Positions 26,691 to 34,830 of a stretch of 64,000 nt of DNA are shown here, piece after piece; the first letter of the stretch is position 1, and the number at the start of each line of letters is the position of its first letter. Below the pieces are notes generated by a model that was given only the letters and a program-made list of their open reading frames with translations, made no database searches and was not told the origin of the DNA. The stretch is from Microbispora corallina (GTDB lineage: Bacteria > Actinomycetota > Actinomycetes > Streptosporangiales > Streptosporangiaceae), in contig NZ_BOOC01000010.1 in the NCBI RefSeq assembly GCF_016863035.1, positions 1 through 64,000 of the forward strand, given 5' to 3'. Made by a program: the position numbers and the translations under genes.

Positions 26691-28106
26691 ATGAACGTGG
26701 CCACCGTGCCCAGCGTTTCCTACTCGATCACCGTCCGTCTCGAGGTGCCCGCGGGGGGCAAGGCCGTCAGCCTGCTCACCCACGCGGTGGAGAACGCGGG
26801 CGGCGTGGTGACCGCCCTCGACGTCACCAACGCCGGCCACGAGAAGCTCAGGATCGACGTGACCTGCGCCGCCAAGGACGCCGACCACGTCCAGGCCATC
26901 GTCGACAGCCTCGGCGCGGTGGAGGGCGTGGCCATCCACAAGGTGTCCGACCGGACGTTCCTCATGCACCTCGGCGGCAAGATCGAGATGCAGTCGAAGG
27001 TCCCGCTGCGCAACCGCGACGAGCTGTCCATGGCGTACACGCCGGGTGTGGCCCGGGTGAGCCTCGCCATCGCGCGCAACCCGGAGGACGCGCGCCGCCT
27101 CACGATCAAGCGCAACTCGGTCGCGGTCGTGACCGACGGGTCGGCCGTCCTCGGGCTCGGCAACATCGGCCCGGCCGCCGCCCTGCCGGTGATGGAGGGC
27201 AAGGCCGCCCTGTTCAAGCGGTTCGCCGGCATCGACGCGTGGCCGATCTGCCTCGACACCCAGGACGTCGACGAGATCGTCCGCACCGTGCAGCTGATCG
27301 CGCCCGGCTTCGGCGGCATCAACCTGGAGGACATCTCCGCGCCCCGCTGCTTCGAGGTCGAGCGGCGGCTGCGCGACCTGCTCGACATCCCGGTCTTCCA
27401 CGACGACCAGCACGGCACCGCGATCTGCGTGCTCGCGGCGCTGACGAACGCGCTGAAGGTGGTGGGCAAACGCCTGCCCGACGTGCGGATCGCGATGGCC
27501 GGGGCCGGCGCCGCCGGCACCGCCGTCCTGCGCCTGCTGCTCGCCGCCGGGGCACGCAACATCATCGTCTGCGACTACCTCGGCTCCGTGCACCTCGGCC
27601 GCGACGACCTCGACACGTCGCTCCGGTGGATCGCCGAGCACACGAACGGCGAGGGGTACGGCGGCGACCTGCGCGGCGCGGTCAAGGGCGCGGACGTCTT
27701 CATCGGCGTGTCCGCGCCGGGGATCCTGACCGGCGACGACGTCGCGACCATGGCCGAGGGCGCCGTGGTGTTCGCGCTGGCCAACCCCGAGCCGGAGGTG
27801 TCGCCCGACGACGCGAGGGAGCACGCCGCGGTGGTGGCGACCGGCCGGTCCGACTACCCCAACCAGATCAACAACGTGCTCGCCTTCCCCGGCGTCTTCC
27901 GCGGCCTGCTGGACGCGCAGGCGACCGAGGTCAGCCAGGAGATGCTGCTCGCCGCGGCCAAGGCCCTCGCGGCGGTCGTGAGCCGCGAGGAGCTCGGGCC
28001 CAACTACATCATCCCGAGCGTCTTCCACCCCGACGTGGCCAACGCGGTCGCGGCGGCGGTGCGGGAGTCGGCCGGGGGACGGCCCCGCGGCTTCACCGAG
28101 GCCTGA
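26691..28106 (+). CDS. NAD-dependent malic enzyme with N-terminal ACT domain
   Basis: This enzyme oxidatively decarboxylates malate to pyruvate and CO2. The 471 residues start with an ACT regulatory domain (about 8-85, SYSITVRLEVPAGG). The malic N-terminal domain (AYTPGVARVS; NSVAVVTDGSAVLGLGNIGP; FHDDQHGTA) and NAD-binding domain (IAMAGAGAAGTAVLRLLLAAG) follow, and the catalytic Lys/Tyr region is intact. I chose the ATG at 26691, 5 nt after AAAGGAG; an in-frame ATG at 26583 would add 36 low-complexity residues. The ACT domain suggests allosteric control by an amino acid. Confidence 0.93.
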   Translation: MNVATVPSVSYSITVRLEVPAGGKAVSLLTHAVENAGGVVTALDVTNAGHEKLRIDVTCAAKDADHVQAIVDSLGAVEGVAIHKVSDRTFLMHLGGKIEMQSKVPLRNRDELSMAYTPGVARVSLAIARNPEDARRLTIKRNSVAVVTDGSAVLGLGNIGPAAALPVMEGKAALFKRFAGIDAWPICLDTQDVDEIVRTVQLIAPGFGGINLEDISAPRCFEVERRLRDLLDIPVFHDDQHGTAICVLAALTNALKVVGKRLPDVRIAMAGAGAAGTAVLRLLLAAGARNIIVCDYLGSVHLGRDDLDTSLRWIAEHTNGEGYGGDLRGAVKGADVFIGVSAPGILTGDDVATMAEGAVVFALANPEPEVSPDDAREHAAVVATGRSDYPNQINNVLAFPGVFRGLLDAQATEVSQEMLLAAAKALAAVVSREELGPNYIIPSVFHPDVANAVAAAVRESAGGRPRGFTEA

Positions 28107-28209
28107 TCCACGTCACGTTCCGTAACCATTTCAGACCGGTCGGTAATAGACGGCGGGCAAATAGGGGGTGACGTACCCGATTCGCCATTCCTCCCTCATC
28201 ATGGGAAGT

Positions 28210-28785
28210 ATGGCGGAAGCGATCTACGTCGGCGGGTTGCTCGTAGCGACGCCACTGCTCGACGACCCCAACTTCCGGCGTAGCGTCGTGCTCGTCCTGG
28301 AGCACGACGAGGACGGCGGCACCCTGGGCGTGGTCCTCAACCGGCCCAGTGAGATCTCGGTGACCCAGGTCCTGCCCTCGTGGGACTCCCTGGTCACCGG
28401 CCCCCCGGTGCTGTTCGAGGGCGGCCCGGTCCAGACCGACAGCGCGCTCGCCCTCGCCGTCGTGCTCAGCGGCGAGGAGCCGCTGGGCTGGCGGCGGCTG
28501 CAGGGCAGGGCGGCGGTCTCCCGCCTCGGCACGGTGGACCTCGACGCGCCCCCGGAGATCCTCGCGGGGGAGATCTCCCAGATGCGGATCTTCGCGGGCT
28601 ACGCCGGCTGGACGGCCGGGCAGCTCGAGAACGAGCTGCGCGAGGGCGCCTGGTACGTGGTCGACTCCGAGCCGGGGGACACCTTCCACTCCGATCCCGA
28701 GACGCTGTGGCGCACCGTGCTGCGGCGCCAGCAGGGCGACCTCGCGCTGGTCGCCACGTTCCCCGACGACCCCATGCTCAACTAG
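28210..28785 (+). CDS. YqgE/AlgH family protein
   Basis: This 191-residue cytosolic protein belongs to the YqgE/AlgH (DUF179) family. Conserved blocks are GGLLVATPLLDDPNFRRSVV, LGVVLNRPSEI, LFEGGPVQTD and RIFAGYAGWTAGQLENEL. The biochemical function of the family is unresolved. Start choice is uncertain: ATGs at 28201 and 28210 and a GTG at 28168 are all in frame, and I chose the one giving the usual length and N terminus. Confidence 0.88.
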   Translation: MAEAIYVGGLLVATPLLDDPNFRRSVVLVLEHDEDGGTLGVVLNRPSEISVTQVLPSWDSLVTGPPVLFEGGPVQTDSALALAVVLSGEEPLGWRRLQGRAAVSRLGTVDLDAPPEILAGEISQMRIFAGYAGWTAGQLENELREGAWYVVDSEPGDTFHSDPETLWRTVLRRQQGDLALVATFPDDPMLN

Positions 28786-28833
28786 CGGAGCGGGTCCGGC
28801 GCGCGTGGAGGCGTGCGCCGTGCGGATGTTGGG

Positions 28834-28859
28834 GGCCGGGCGCGGTCCCGCGCCCGGCC
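28834..28859. terminator. Bidirectional terminator
   Basis: GGCCGGGCGCG (28834-28844) pairs perfectly with CGCGCCCGGCC (28849-28859) around a GTCC loop, between the convergent yqgE-like and mannanase genes. Confidence 0.8.
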
Positions 28860-28877
28860 ACCGGTCCCCGATCCTGC

Positions 28878-30299
28878 TCAGGCCGCCGTGCAGGAGGGCG
28901 ACGGCACGCCGTTCGAGCCGTTCCACGACCCGAGGAATCCGAAGGTCGTGCTCGCGCCCGCGCCGAGCGAGCCGTTGTAGCTCACGTTCCCGGCGGTCAC
29001 GGCCGAGCCGCTCGTCGTCACCGACGCGTTCCACGACTGGGTGACCGTCTGGCCGTTCGCGAACGTCCAGGTGACCGTCCACCCGCCGATGGCGGCGTTG
29101 CCGGCCTTGACCGCGACCTCACCCTGGAAGCCGCCGCCCCACTGGTTGACGACCTTGTACGTCGCCGTGCACCCCTTGGAGCCCGGGGACGGCGAGGGGC
29201 TGGTCGAGGGGCTGGGCGACGGACTGGGCGACGGACTGGGGGAGAGGCTGGGGGAGAGGCTGGGGGAGAGGCTGGGGGAGAGGCTGGGGGAGGGGCTGGG
29301 CGACTGCGGAGGGTTCCCGCTGTAGACCGTCGCCTCCTTCGCGGTCGCCTTGATGCCGTTGGCGCCGTTGAACAGCCGCTGTCCCCACGAGGTGAGCTGG
29401 CTGACGGTGAAGTTCGTCACCTGGTCGAGGTACTCGACGCCGCCGCCGTTGCCGCTCCACGACCAGCCGAGGTAGCCGATGCCCCGCGACTGGGCCTGCG
29501 CCATGATCGTGTCCTCGTCCGGGTCGCCGTCGGAGTGCATGTAGCCGAACTCGCCCACGACGAGCGGGAGTCCCGCGGTCTGGAACGCCTGCATGTAGTC
29601 GGTGACCTCGGCCGCCGTGTCGTACACGCCGTACATGTGGATGGAGAAGACGGTGTTCCTCTGGGGGTCGGCGTTGAACACCGCGGCGGCGTTGTCGCGC
29701 ATCGTGAAGCTCCAGTCCTGGCCCCAGTTCGGCGCGTCGACCATGATCAGGTGCTGGAAGCCGTTGCTGCGCAGCCGGCTGATCGCGTTGCTGGTCGCGG
29801 CGGTCCAGCCGGAGGTGTTCGTGTTGCCGTACGGCTCGTTGCCGATGTCGATGACGACGTAGTTCTCCTGGCCGGCCAGCACGCTCTTGAGGCCGAGCCA
29901 GTAGGTCACCGCCTGGTCCAGCGTGTAGGCCGCGCCGTCCTCGCCGTAACCGGTGGTGTCGTGGTCCTCCAGAACGCAGATTAACCGGTTCTGCTTGCAC
30001 AGGGAGATGACGTTGGCGACATCGCTCGCCGTGTTCGCCGTCCAGCGGCCGCCGCTCAGCACGACGCGGACCGTGTTGGCGCCGAGCGACTTGATGTTCG
30101 CGAAGGAGCCTGTCTGCGAGGGGAACCACGTGTGCGCGTGGCTGGTGCCCCGCATGACGAACGTGCTGCCGTTGGCCTCGAGGATCTTCGTGCCGCTGAC
30201 GTGGAGGCCGGTGGCCGCCTGGGCGGTCCGCGTCAGGGCGGTCACCGACATCAGGAGGGCGAGGATGGCCGTGCCCACGGCGATGATTCGTGTTCTCAT
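28878..30299 (-). CDS. Secreted endo-1,4-beta-mannanase (GH5, subfamily 8 type) with CBM2
   Basis: The 473-residue extracellular enzyme should hydrolyse beta-mannan backbones. It has a signal peptide (1-28, cleavage after AQA) and a GH5 catalytic domain (about 30-330) with acid/base E155 (DIGNEPYGN) and nucleophile E250 (VVGEFGYMHSD). The MRGTSHAHTWFP and HMYGVYDTAAEV blocks closely follow Streptomyces mannanase A. A Pro-Ser-Leu linker (about 335-378) encoded by 12-bp DNA repeats leads to a C-terminal CBM2. A LacI-type palindrome lies upstream, suggesting induction by oligosaccharides. Confidence 0.93.
   Translation of the reverse strand: MRTRIIAVGTAILALLMSVTALTRTAQAATGLHVSGTKILEANGSTFVMRGTSHAHTWFPSQTGSFANIKSLGANTVRVVLSGGRWTANTASDVANVISLCKQNRLICVLEDHDTTGYGEDGAAYTLDQAVTYWLGLKSVLAGQENYVVIDIGNEPYGNTNTSGWTAATSNAISRLRSNGFQHLIMVDAPNWGQDWSFTMRDNAAAVFNADPQRNTVFSIHMYGVYDTAAEVTDYMQAFQTAGLPLVVGEFGYMHSDGDPDEDTIMAQAQSRGIGYLGWSWSGNGGGVEYLDQVTNFTVSQLTSWGQRLFNGANGIKATAKEATVYSGNPPQSPSPSPSLSPSLSPSLSPSLSPSPSPSPSPSPSTSPSPSPGSKGCTATYKVVNQWGGGFQGEVAVKAGNAAIGGWTVTWTFANGQTVTQSWNASVTTSGSAVTAGNVSYNGSLGAGASTTFGFLGSWNGSNGVPSPSCTAA
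29226..29300. repeat. 12-bp tandem repeat encoding the SPSL linker
   Basis: About four to five near-identical copies of a 12-bp unit (GAGAGGCTGGGG on the plus strand) encode SPSL-type linker repeats on the minus strand, flanked by diverged copies. The number of units probably varies by replication slippage. Confidence 0.85.
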
Positions 30300-30535
30300 G
30301 CTCTACCTCGGGTGGGGGGATCGGCGCGCGTCCGGGCGCCGCACGCACGATAGGCAGGGCGGAGCGAGGCCGTACAGGACGCGGGCCGGCGCGCGGCCGA
30401 GGCGGCCCCGGCGCCTGCTGAACCGGTTCGGTTGGGCAGGTGCCGGGACCAGCGGGATCCCCGCAGACGCGGTCCTTCGCGGGGTCGCGTCACCCGGGCG
30501 GGACGGGTGAAACGTTCACCCGGGCCCGCGGCCCC
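30300..30535. other. Upstream region of the mannanase gene
   Basis: This is noncoding sequence between the mannanase start and the end of the TetR gene. It holds the palindromes listed separately. No -35/-10 pair is clear. Confidence 0.45.
30504..30522 (-). promoter_or_regulatory. Candidate LacI-type operator upstream of mannanase
   Basis: CGGGTGAAACGTTCACCCG is a 19-bp palindrome (8-bp arms, CG-containing centre) about 205 bp upstream of the mannanase start. Its minus-strand sequence shares TGAACGTTTCACCCG with the site at 11761. GAACCGGTTC at 30420-30429 is a second small palindrome in the same interval. Confidence 0.5.
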
Positions 30536-31201
30536 TCATGTGGCCGGGGACGGCCGGGGGACGGTCGCCGCGGCCGTCTCGGGGGTGCCGGTGGCGGCGG
30601 GCTCCAGCCGGTCCCAGCCCGGGCGCAGGGACGCCGCGGCCAGATCCAGCAGGTCCTCGAACCGCTGCACGATCAGGCGCGGATCCTGGCACCCGCCGTA
30701 GCAGACGATGCCCATCGAGGCGAACAGCGACACGACGAACTGGGCGCGCAGGTCGTCCGGGCCGGCCCCCATCCGGCGGGAGACCTCGGCCACCATCTGC
30801 CGTTCGTTGTCCATCATCAGCCGCAACTGTCCCGCGAGCAGGGCGGGCGTGGCCTGGATGAGCTCCTGGAGCCGCAGGAAACGGGTTGCCTCGGCCGGCT
30901 CGAGCCCCCGTAGGATGCCGAGCACCGCGCGCATGGCCTCGGTGAGCGCGGTGAAGGGGGGCTCGTCCGCGGGGCGCGCGGCCAGTTCGGCGATGAAGAC
31001 CTCGTGCTGGTCGGCCAGGAGCGACAGCGCGGCCTCCTCCTTCGAGGCGAAGTACCGGAAGAACGTCCTGGTCGAGACATCCACCTCCGCCGCGATCCGG
31101 TCGACCGTCGTCGCCTCGTAGCCCTGGGCCAGGAAGAGGTCGACAGCCGCGTCGATCAGGGCGGTCCTCGTCCGGTGCTTCTTGCGCTCGCGAAGACCCA
31201 T
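30536..31201 (-). CDS. TetR family regulator of the divergent MFS exporter
   Basis: The 221-residue repressor has a clear HTH (EATTVDRIAAEVDVSTRTFF, about 28-47) and a TetR_C-like ligand domain (LEPAEATRFLRLQELIQATP). The ATG at 31201 is preferred because GGAGG lies 8 nt upstream; the GTG at 31210 overlaps that site. Divergent arrangement with an MFS exporter is the classic pattern for a drug-responsive local repressor. The intergenic region holds repeats of TGTCA that are probable operators. Confidence 0.92.
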   Translation of the reverse strand: MGLRERKKHRTRTALIDAAVDLFLAQGYEATTVDRIAAEVDVSTRTFFRYFASKEEAALSLLADQHEVFIAELAARPADEPPFTALTEAMRAVLGILRGLEPAEATRFLRLQELIQATPALLAGQLRLMMDNERQMVAEVSRRMGAGPDDLRAQFVVSLFASMGIVCYGGCQDPRLIVQRFEDLLDLAAASLRPGWDRLEPAATGTPETAAATVPRPSPAT

Positions 31202-31243
31202 GGCCGTCACCTCCTGGAAATTCGGGGTTCACACACTGCCAGA

Positions 31244-31292
31244 TGTCACCGTATGTCGGATAAAAGGATTTGTCATCTGTCATCGACTGACA
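31244..31292. promoter_or_regulatory. TGTCA repeats, probable TetR operator region
   Basis: TGTCA-TCGAC-TGACA (31278-31292) is a perfect inverted repeat. TGTCA also occurs at 31244 and 31271, giving several half sites between the divergent tetR and MFS genes. Confidence 0.55.
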
Positions 31293-31334
31293 TAAATTAC
31301 GACGCGTTGACGAGGTCAAAGGGGGGAACCATCC

Positions 31335-32900
31335 ATGGCTCAGGCTGTCGCCGTAGACGCCGAAGCGCCGCCGGGACAAGGGCTCGGCCGTCCGTGGCTC
31401 ACGCTGCTCGCCGTCTCGCTCGGCGTCATCATGGTCATGCTCGACGGCACGGTCGTCGCGATCGCGAACCCGGTGATCGGGGTCGATCTCCACGCGTCGC
31501 TGTCGGACCTGCAGTGGATCACCAGCGGCTACCTGCTCGCGCTGGCGGTCTTCCTGATCACCGCCGGAAAGCTCGGCGACCTGTTCGGCCACAAGATGGT
31601 CTTCCTGATCGGCGTCGCCGGGTTCGCCCTGAGCTCGCTCGCCATCGGCCTGACCTCGTCGGTCGGCATGCTGATCGCCCTCCGGGTACTGCAGGGCCTG
31701 TTCGGCGCGCTGCTGCAGCCCGCCGCGCTCGCGCTGCTGCGGTCGGCCTTCCCCGGCGAGAGGCTGAACATGGCGATGGGGGCGTGGGGCGCCATCATCG
31801 GCCTGTCGAGCGCTGCCGGCCCGATCGTGGGCGGCCTGCTCGTGGAGAACGTGAGCTGGCAGTCGGTCTTCTTCATCAACGTGCCGGTCGGCGCGGCGGC
31901 CCTGATCTTCGGCCTGCTGGTCCTCAAGGAGAACAGGGCGAAGACGCTGTCGAGGGTCGACTGGCTGGGCGTGCTGCTGCTGTCGCTCACGATGTTCGCG
32001 CTGGTGTGGGCCATCATCAAGGCGCCGGAGTGGGGCTGGGGCGACGCCCGGACGATCGGCTTCCTGGCCGCCGCGGTGGTCGTCGGGGGCGTGTTCCTGT
32101 TCTGGCAGGCGCGCGTGCGTGAGCCGCTGCTCCCGCTCAGCCTGTTCCGCAACGTCTCGGTCTCCATCGGCACGGCGCTGATGATCCTCATGGCGTTCTC
32201 GATGTTCGGCGCCATGTTCTTCCTGACGTTCTTCTTCCAGGGCGTCCACGGGCTCAAGCCGCTGGACTCCGGTCTGCGGATGCTCCCGATGAGCGCCGGC
32301 ATGATCGTCGCGTCCCCCATCGCGGGCGTCCTCATCGGGAAGCTCGGCGCGCGGATCACCATCGCGGGCGGCATGGTGATCACCGCGGTCGCGATGTTCC
32401 TGATGTCGCGGCTCGGCGTCGACGCTTCGTTCGTCGACAGCGGGATCCCGTTCGCTCTGCTGGCGTTCGGCCTGTCGCCGGTGTTCGTCGGCGCGACCGA
32501 GATCATCGTGGGCAACGCCCCCGAGGAGCTGAGCGGCGTCGCCGGCGGCGTGCAGAACTCGGCGATGCAGGTGGGCGGCGCCCTCGGCACCGCCGTCCTC
32601 GGCGCGATCGTGTCGGCCCGGGTGGCGAGCGTGTTCCCCGGACACCTCGGCCCGGCGGCCGCCGCGATCCCGCCGGCCCAGATGGAGGGACTCAAGAGCC
32701 TGGCCGCCGTCGGCATGGCCCCTCCCGGGCTCACCGGGCCCGCGGCGAAGGTCATCGCCGACGCGTCGCACCTGTCGTTCATGGACGGCCTTCACCTCGG
32801 GTTCGTCGTGAGCACGATCGTGGCCGTGGTCGCCGCGATCCTCGCCCTGTTCGTGCGCGCCGGCCGCAAGACCGAGGGCGCGGCGGTCCACATCGGCTGA
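31335..32900 (+). CDS. MFS drug:H+ antiporter, DHA2 family (14 TMS)
   Basis: The 521-residue integral membrane exporter has 14 predicted helices. Motif D1-like LDGTVVAIANPVIG follows the first helix, motif A-like GKLGDLFGHKMVF lies at about 79-91, and motif C-like GPIVGGLLVENVSW in helix 5 marks antiporters. The size and 14-TMS pattern are those of the EmrB/QacA group. The divergent TetR gene shares a control region with TGTCA repeats. Substrate unknown. A strong hairpin terminator follows. Confidence 0.93.
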   Translation: MAQAVAVDAEAPPGQGLGRPWLTLLAVSLGVIMVMLDGTVVAIANPVIGVDLHASLSDLQWITSGYLLALAVFLITAGKLGDLFGHKMVFLIGVAGFALSSLAIGLTSSVGMLIALRVLQGLFGALLQPAALALLRSAFPGERLNMAMGAWGAIIGLSSAAGPIVGGLLVENVSWQSVFFINVPVGAAALIFGLLVLKENRAKTLSRVDWLGVLLLSLTMFALVWAIIKAPEWGWGDARTIGFLAAAVVVGGVFLFWQARVREPLLPLSLFRNVSVSIGTALMILMAFSMFGAMFFLTFFFQGVHGLKPLDSGLRMLPMSAGMIVASPIAGVLIGKLGARITIAGGMVITAVAMFLMSRLGVDASFVDSGIPFALLAFGLSPVFVGATEIIVGNAPEELSGVAGGVQNSAMQVGGALGTAVLGAIVSARVASVFPGHLGPAAAAIPPAQMEGLKSLAAVGMAPPGLTGPAAKVIADASHLSFMDGLHLGFVVSTIVAVVAAILALFVRAGRKTEGAAVHIG

Positions 32901-32913
32901 TCCCGCACCCGTC

Positions 32914-32947
32914 CGTACGGCTCCCGCTCACCCGCGGGAGCCGTACG
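32914..32947 (+). terminator. Terminator after the MFS gene
   Basis: CGTACGGCTCCCGC (32914-32927) and its perfect complement (32934-32947) enclose a TCACCC loop. Confidence 0.8.
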
Positions 32948-32971
32948 TGTGCGAAGGGGTCAGTAGACTCG

Positions 32972-33229
32972 GTGACCGTGAGCAGCACGAAGATTCTTCC
33001 CGAGAGCGACACCACGCCGAGGCTGTCGCACGGCGACGGCGACCACGAGCGCTTCTCGCACTACGCCGACAAGAACAAGATCACGGAGAGCTACGTGACC
33101 GGCAACCCGGTCCGGGCCCTGTGCGGCAAGGTGTGGGTGCCCAGCCGGGACCCGAAGAAGTACCCGGTGTGCCCCGAGTGCAAGGAGATCTACGAGGGTC
33201 TGCCCAAGGGCGAACCGTCCGGCGACTGA
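32972..33229 (+). CDS. DUF3039 family protein
   Basis: The 85-residue cytosolic protein matches the actinobacterial DUF3039 family: HGDGDHERFSHYADKNKI, then RALCGKVWVPSRDPKKYPVCPECKEIY, with three Cys suggesting a small metal-binding site. The function is unknown. From general knowledge its gene often lies beside a DEAD/DEAH helicase gene in actinobacteria. Here the helicase (36742) is about 3.5 kb downstream, separated by three other genes. Confidence 0.9.
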   Translation: MTVSSTKILPESDTTPRLSHGDGDHERFSHYADKNKITESYVTGNPVRALCGKVWVPSRDPKKYPVCPECKEIYEGLPKGEPSGD

Positions 33230-33300
33230 GTGTCGGTCCGGGCCGGGCACCCCGCGGACGGCTAACGTCAGGCTCCTGACCAGCCGTATCGGGGGAACGA

Positions 33301-34602
33301 ATGGCCCGGCGCTCGATCGCCGTCTTCTTCGCATGCCTGTGCGCCTGTGGCGCGCTGTCCGGCCGGGCCGACGCCTCGGCCCGTCCGGGGGCCGCCGGGG
33401 CGCACGCCCAGGGGGTGACCGGGGCCGAGCGCGTCGTCGCGTCCGCGCGCGGTCGCGGCGGACGGGCGGCCCGCCTGTCCGCCTGCGCCGCCCCGACGCG
33501 GCATCCCGGCGCCGAGGAGCTCACCCACGCCCTGGAGCCGCGTGACCCGGGCCCCGCCGAGGTCGCCCGGATGGACGCGGACCTGCGGCGCCGGCTCAGC
33601 GGATCGGCGACCACGGACGCCGCCCACCGCGACCCCGACGCCGTCCGGGAGATCCGGGTGCCGGTGTGGGTGCACATCATCAGGGACGGCTCCCTCGGGC
33701 TCCCCGACACCTCCGTTCCCCGCCAGATCGCCATCCTCAACCAGGCGTACGGCGGGAGGTTCGGCGGCGTGGACACCGGCGTGCGGTACACGCTCGCGGG
33801 CGTGACGCACACGGCCAACCGGGCGTGGTTTCGCGACCCGCTCGGCAACGAGGCCGCGATGAAGGAGAAGCTCCACGTCGGCGGCCCCGAGACGCTCAAC
33901 CTGTACGTCGCGCAGTTGGGCGAGCTGGTGCTCGGCTACGCCACCTACCCGTACTGGTACAAGGACGAGCCCCTCCTGGACGGCGTCGTGATCGACTGGC
34001 GCAGCGTCCCCGGCGGGCCGCTCCGGCAGTTCGACCGGGGCTTCACGGCCGTCCACGAGATCGGCCACTGGCTGGGGCTGCTGCACACCTTCGAGAACGG
34101 CTGCAAGGCGCCCGGCGACTCCGTGGCCGACACCCCCGCCGAGGCGTATCCCACGACCGGCTGCCCGGCGAAGAAGGACAGCTGCCCCGCCTCCGGCGGG
34201 GACCCCACGCACAACTTCATGGACTACGGCCAGGACCGGTGCATGCGGGAGTTCACGGCCGGGCAGGCCGTGCGGATCCGGCAGATGTGGGACGCCTACC
34301 GCCGCCCGAGCCCCGCGGCCGCCGCCATCGCATCGTCCGCCGACGCCTCGTCCACCGCCGCTTCGTCCACCGTCCCGGCCGCGGTCGCCCCGCCCGCGCT
34401 CGCTCCCGCAGCCATGGCTCCGCCCGCGGTGGCTCCGCTCGCCCCGGTCGGTCACGCGGCGAGTACTTCGGCAGCCCTTGCTCACTCGGCGGGTGCTCCG
34501 CGCGCGGTCGCGCCGGCTGCGGTCGCTCCGCCCGCCTTCGCTCCGCCCGCCCTCGACGCCCCCGACGCCGCCGTCGCCCAGCCTGTAGCTCCTGGCCTGT
34601 AG
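33301..34602 (+). CDS. Secreted zinc metalloprotease, pappalysin-like (M43)
   Basis: The 433-residue exported protease has a signal peptide (about 1-25) and a propeptide-like region. The metzincin site HEIGHWLGLLH (H252, E253, H256, H262) is followed by a Met-turn M307 in NFMDYGQDRC, with the Cys pairs typical of M43B. The length of the protease core is normal. The C-terminal 115 residues are an Ala/Pro/Val-rich low-complexity tail (VAPPALAPAAMAPPAVAP) that could be a spacer or wall-associated segment. A hairpin plus T tract follows. Extracellular protein degradation is the likely role. Confidence 0.9.
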   Translation: MARRSIAVFFACLCACGALSGRADASARPGAAGAHAQGVTGAERVVASARGRGGRAARLSACAAPTRHPGAEELTHALEPRDPGPAEVARMDADLRRRLSGSATTDAAHRDPDAVREIRVPVWVHIIRDGSLGLPDTSVPRQIAILNQAYGGRFGGVDTGVRYTLAGVTHTANRAWFRDPLGNEAAMKEKLHVGGPETLNLYVAQLGELVLGYATYPYWYKDEPLLDGVVIDWRSVPGGPLRQFDRGFTAVHEIGHWLGLLHTFENGCKAPGDSVADTPAEAYPTTGCPAKKDSCPASGGDPTHNFMDYGQDRCMREFTAGQAVRIRQMWDAYRRPSPAAAAIASSADASSTAASSTVPAAVAPPALAPAAMAPPAVAPLAPVGHAASTSAALAHSAGAPRAVAPAAVAPPAFAPPALDAPDAAVAQPVAPGL

Positions 34603-34638
34603 CTGCGGTGCCTTCCGCCGCGCGGGGCCGCGGTGCCT

Positions 34639-34668
34639 CAGGGCACGCGGGCCCTGGTGCCGGTTTTT
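34639..34668 (+). terminator. Intrinsic terminator with T tract
   Basis: CAGGGC/GCCCTG (or the overlapping GGCAC/GTGCC) forms a stem-loop followed by GGTTTTT, a rare U-tract terminator for this GC content, just after the metalloprotease gene. Confidence 0.6.
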
Positions 34669-34830
34669 CGCGACGCCGGGTCCTCCGCCGCGTGCGGGCT
34701 GGGGCTGCACTTCGCCGCGGTGGGCGGTGACGGGTTCCGGGCGGCTGCGGGGGCCGTTGACGTCGCGGCGCGCGTATGAGTAACTCCTCAGCAGCGCTCA
34801 TGCCCCCCATGGGCGGCTCCGGGAGGCTTC

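Noticed and set aside
30420-30429. GAACCGGTTC palindrome as the main mannanase operator
   Set aside because: A 10-bp palindrome is common at this GC content; the longer 19-bp palindrome nearby is the better candidate.
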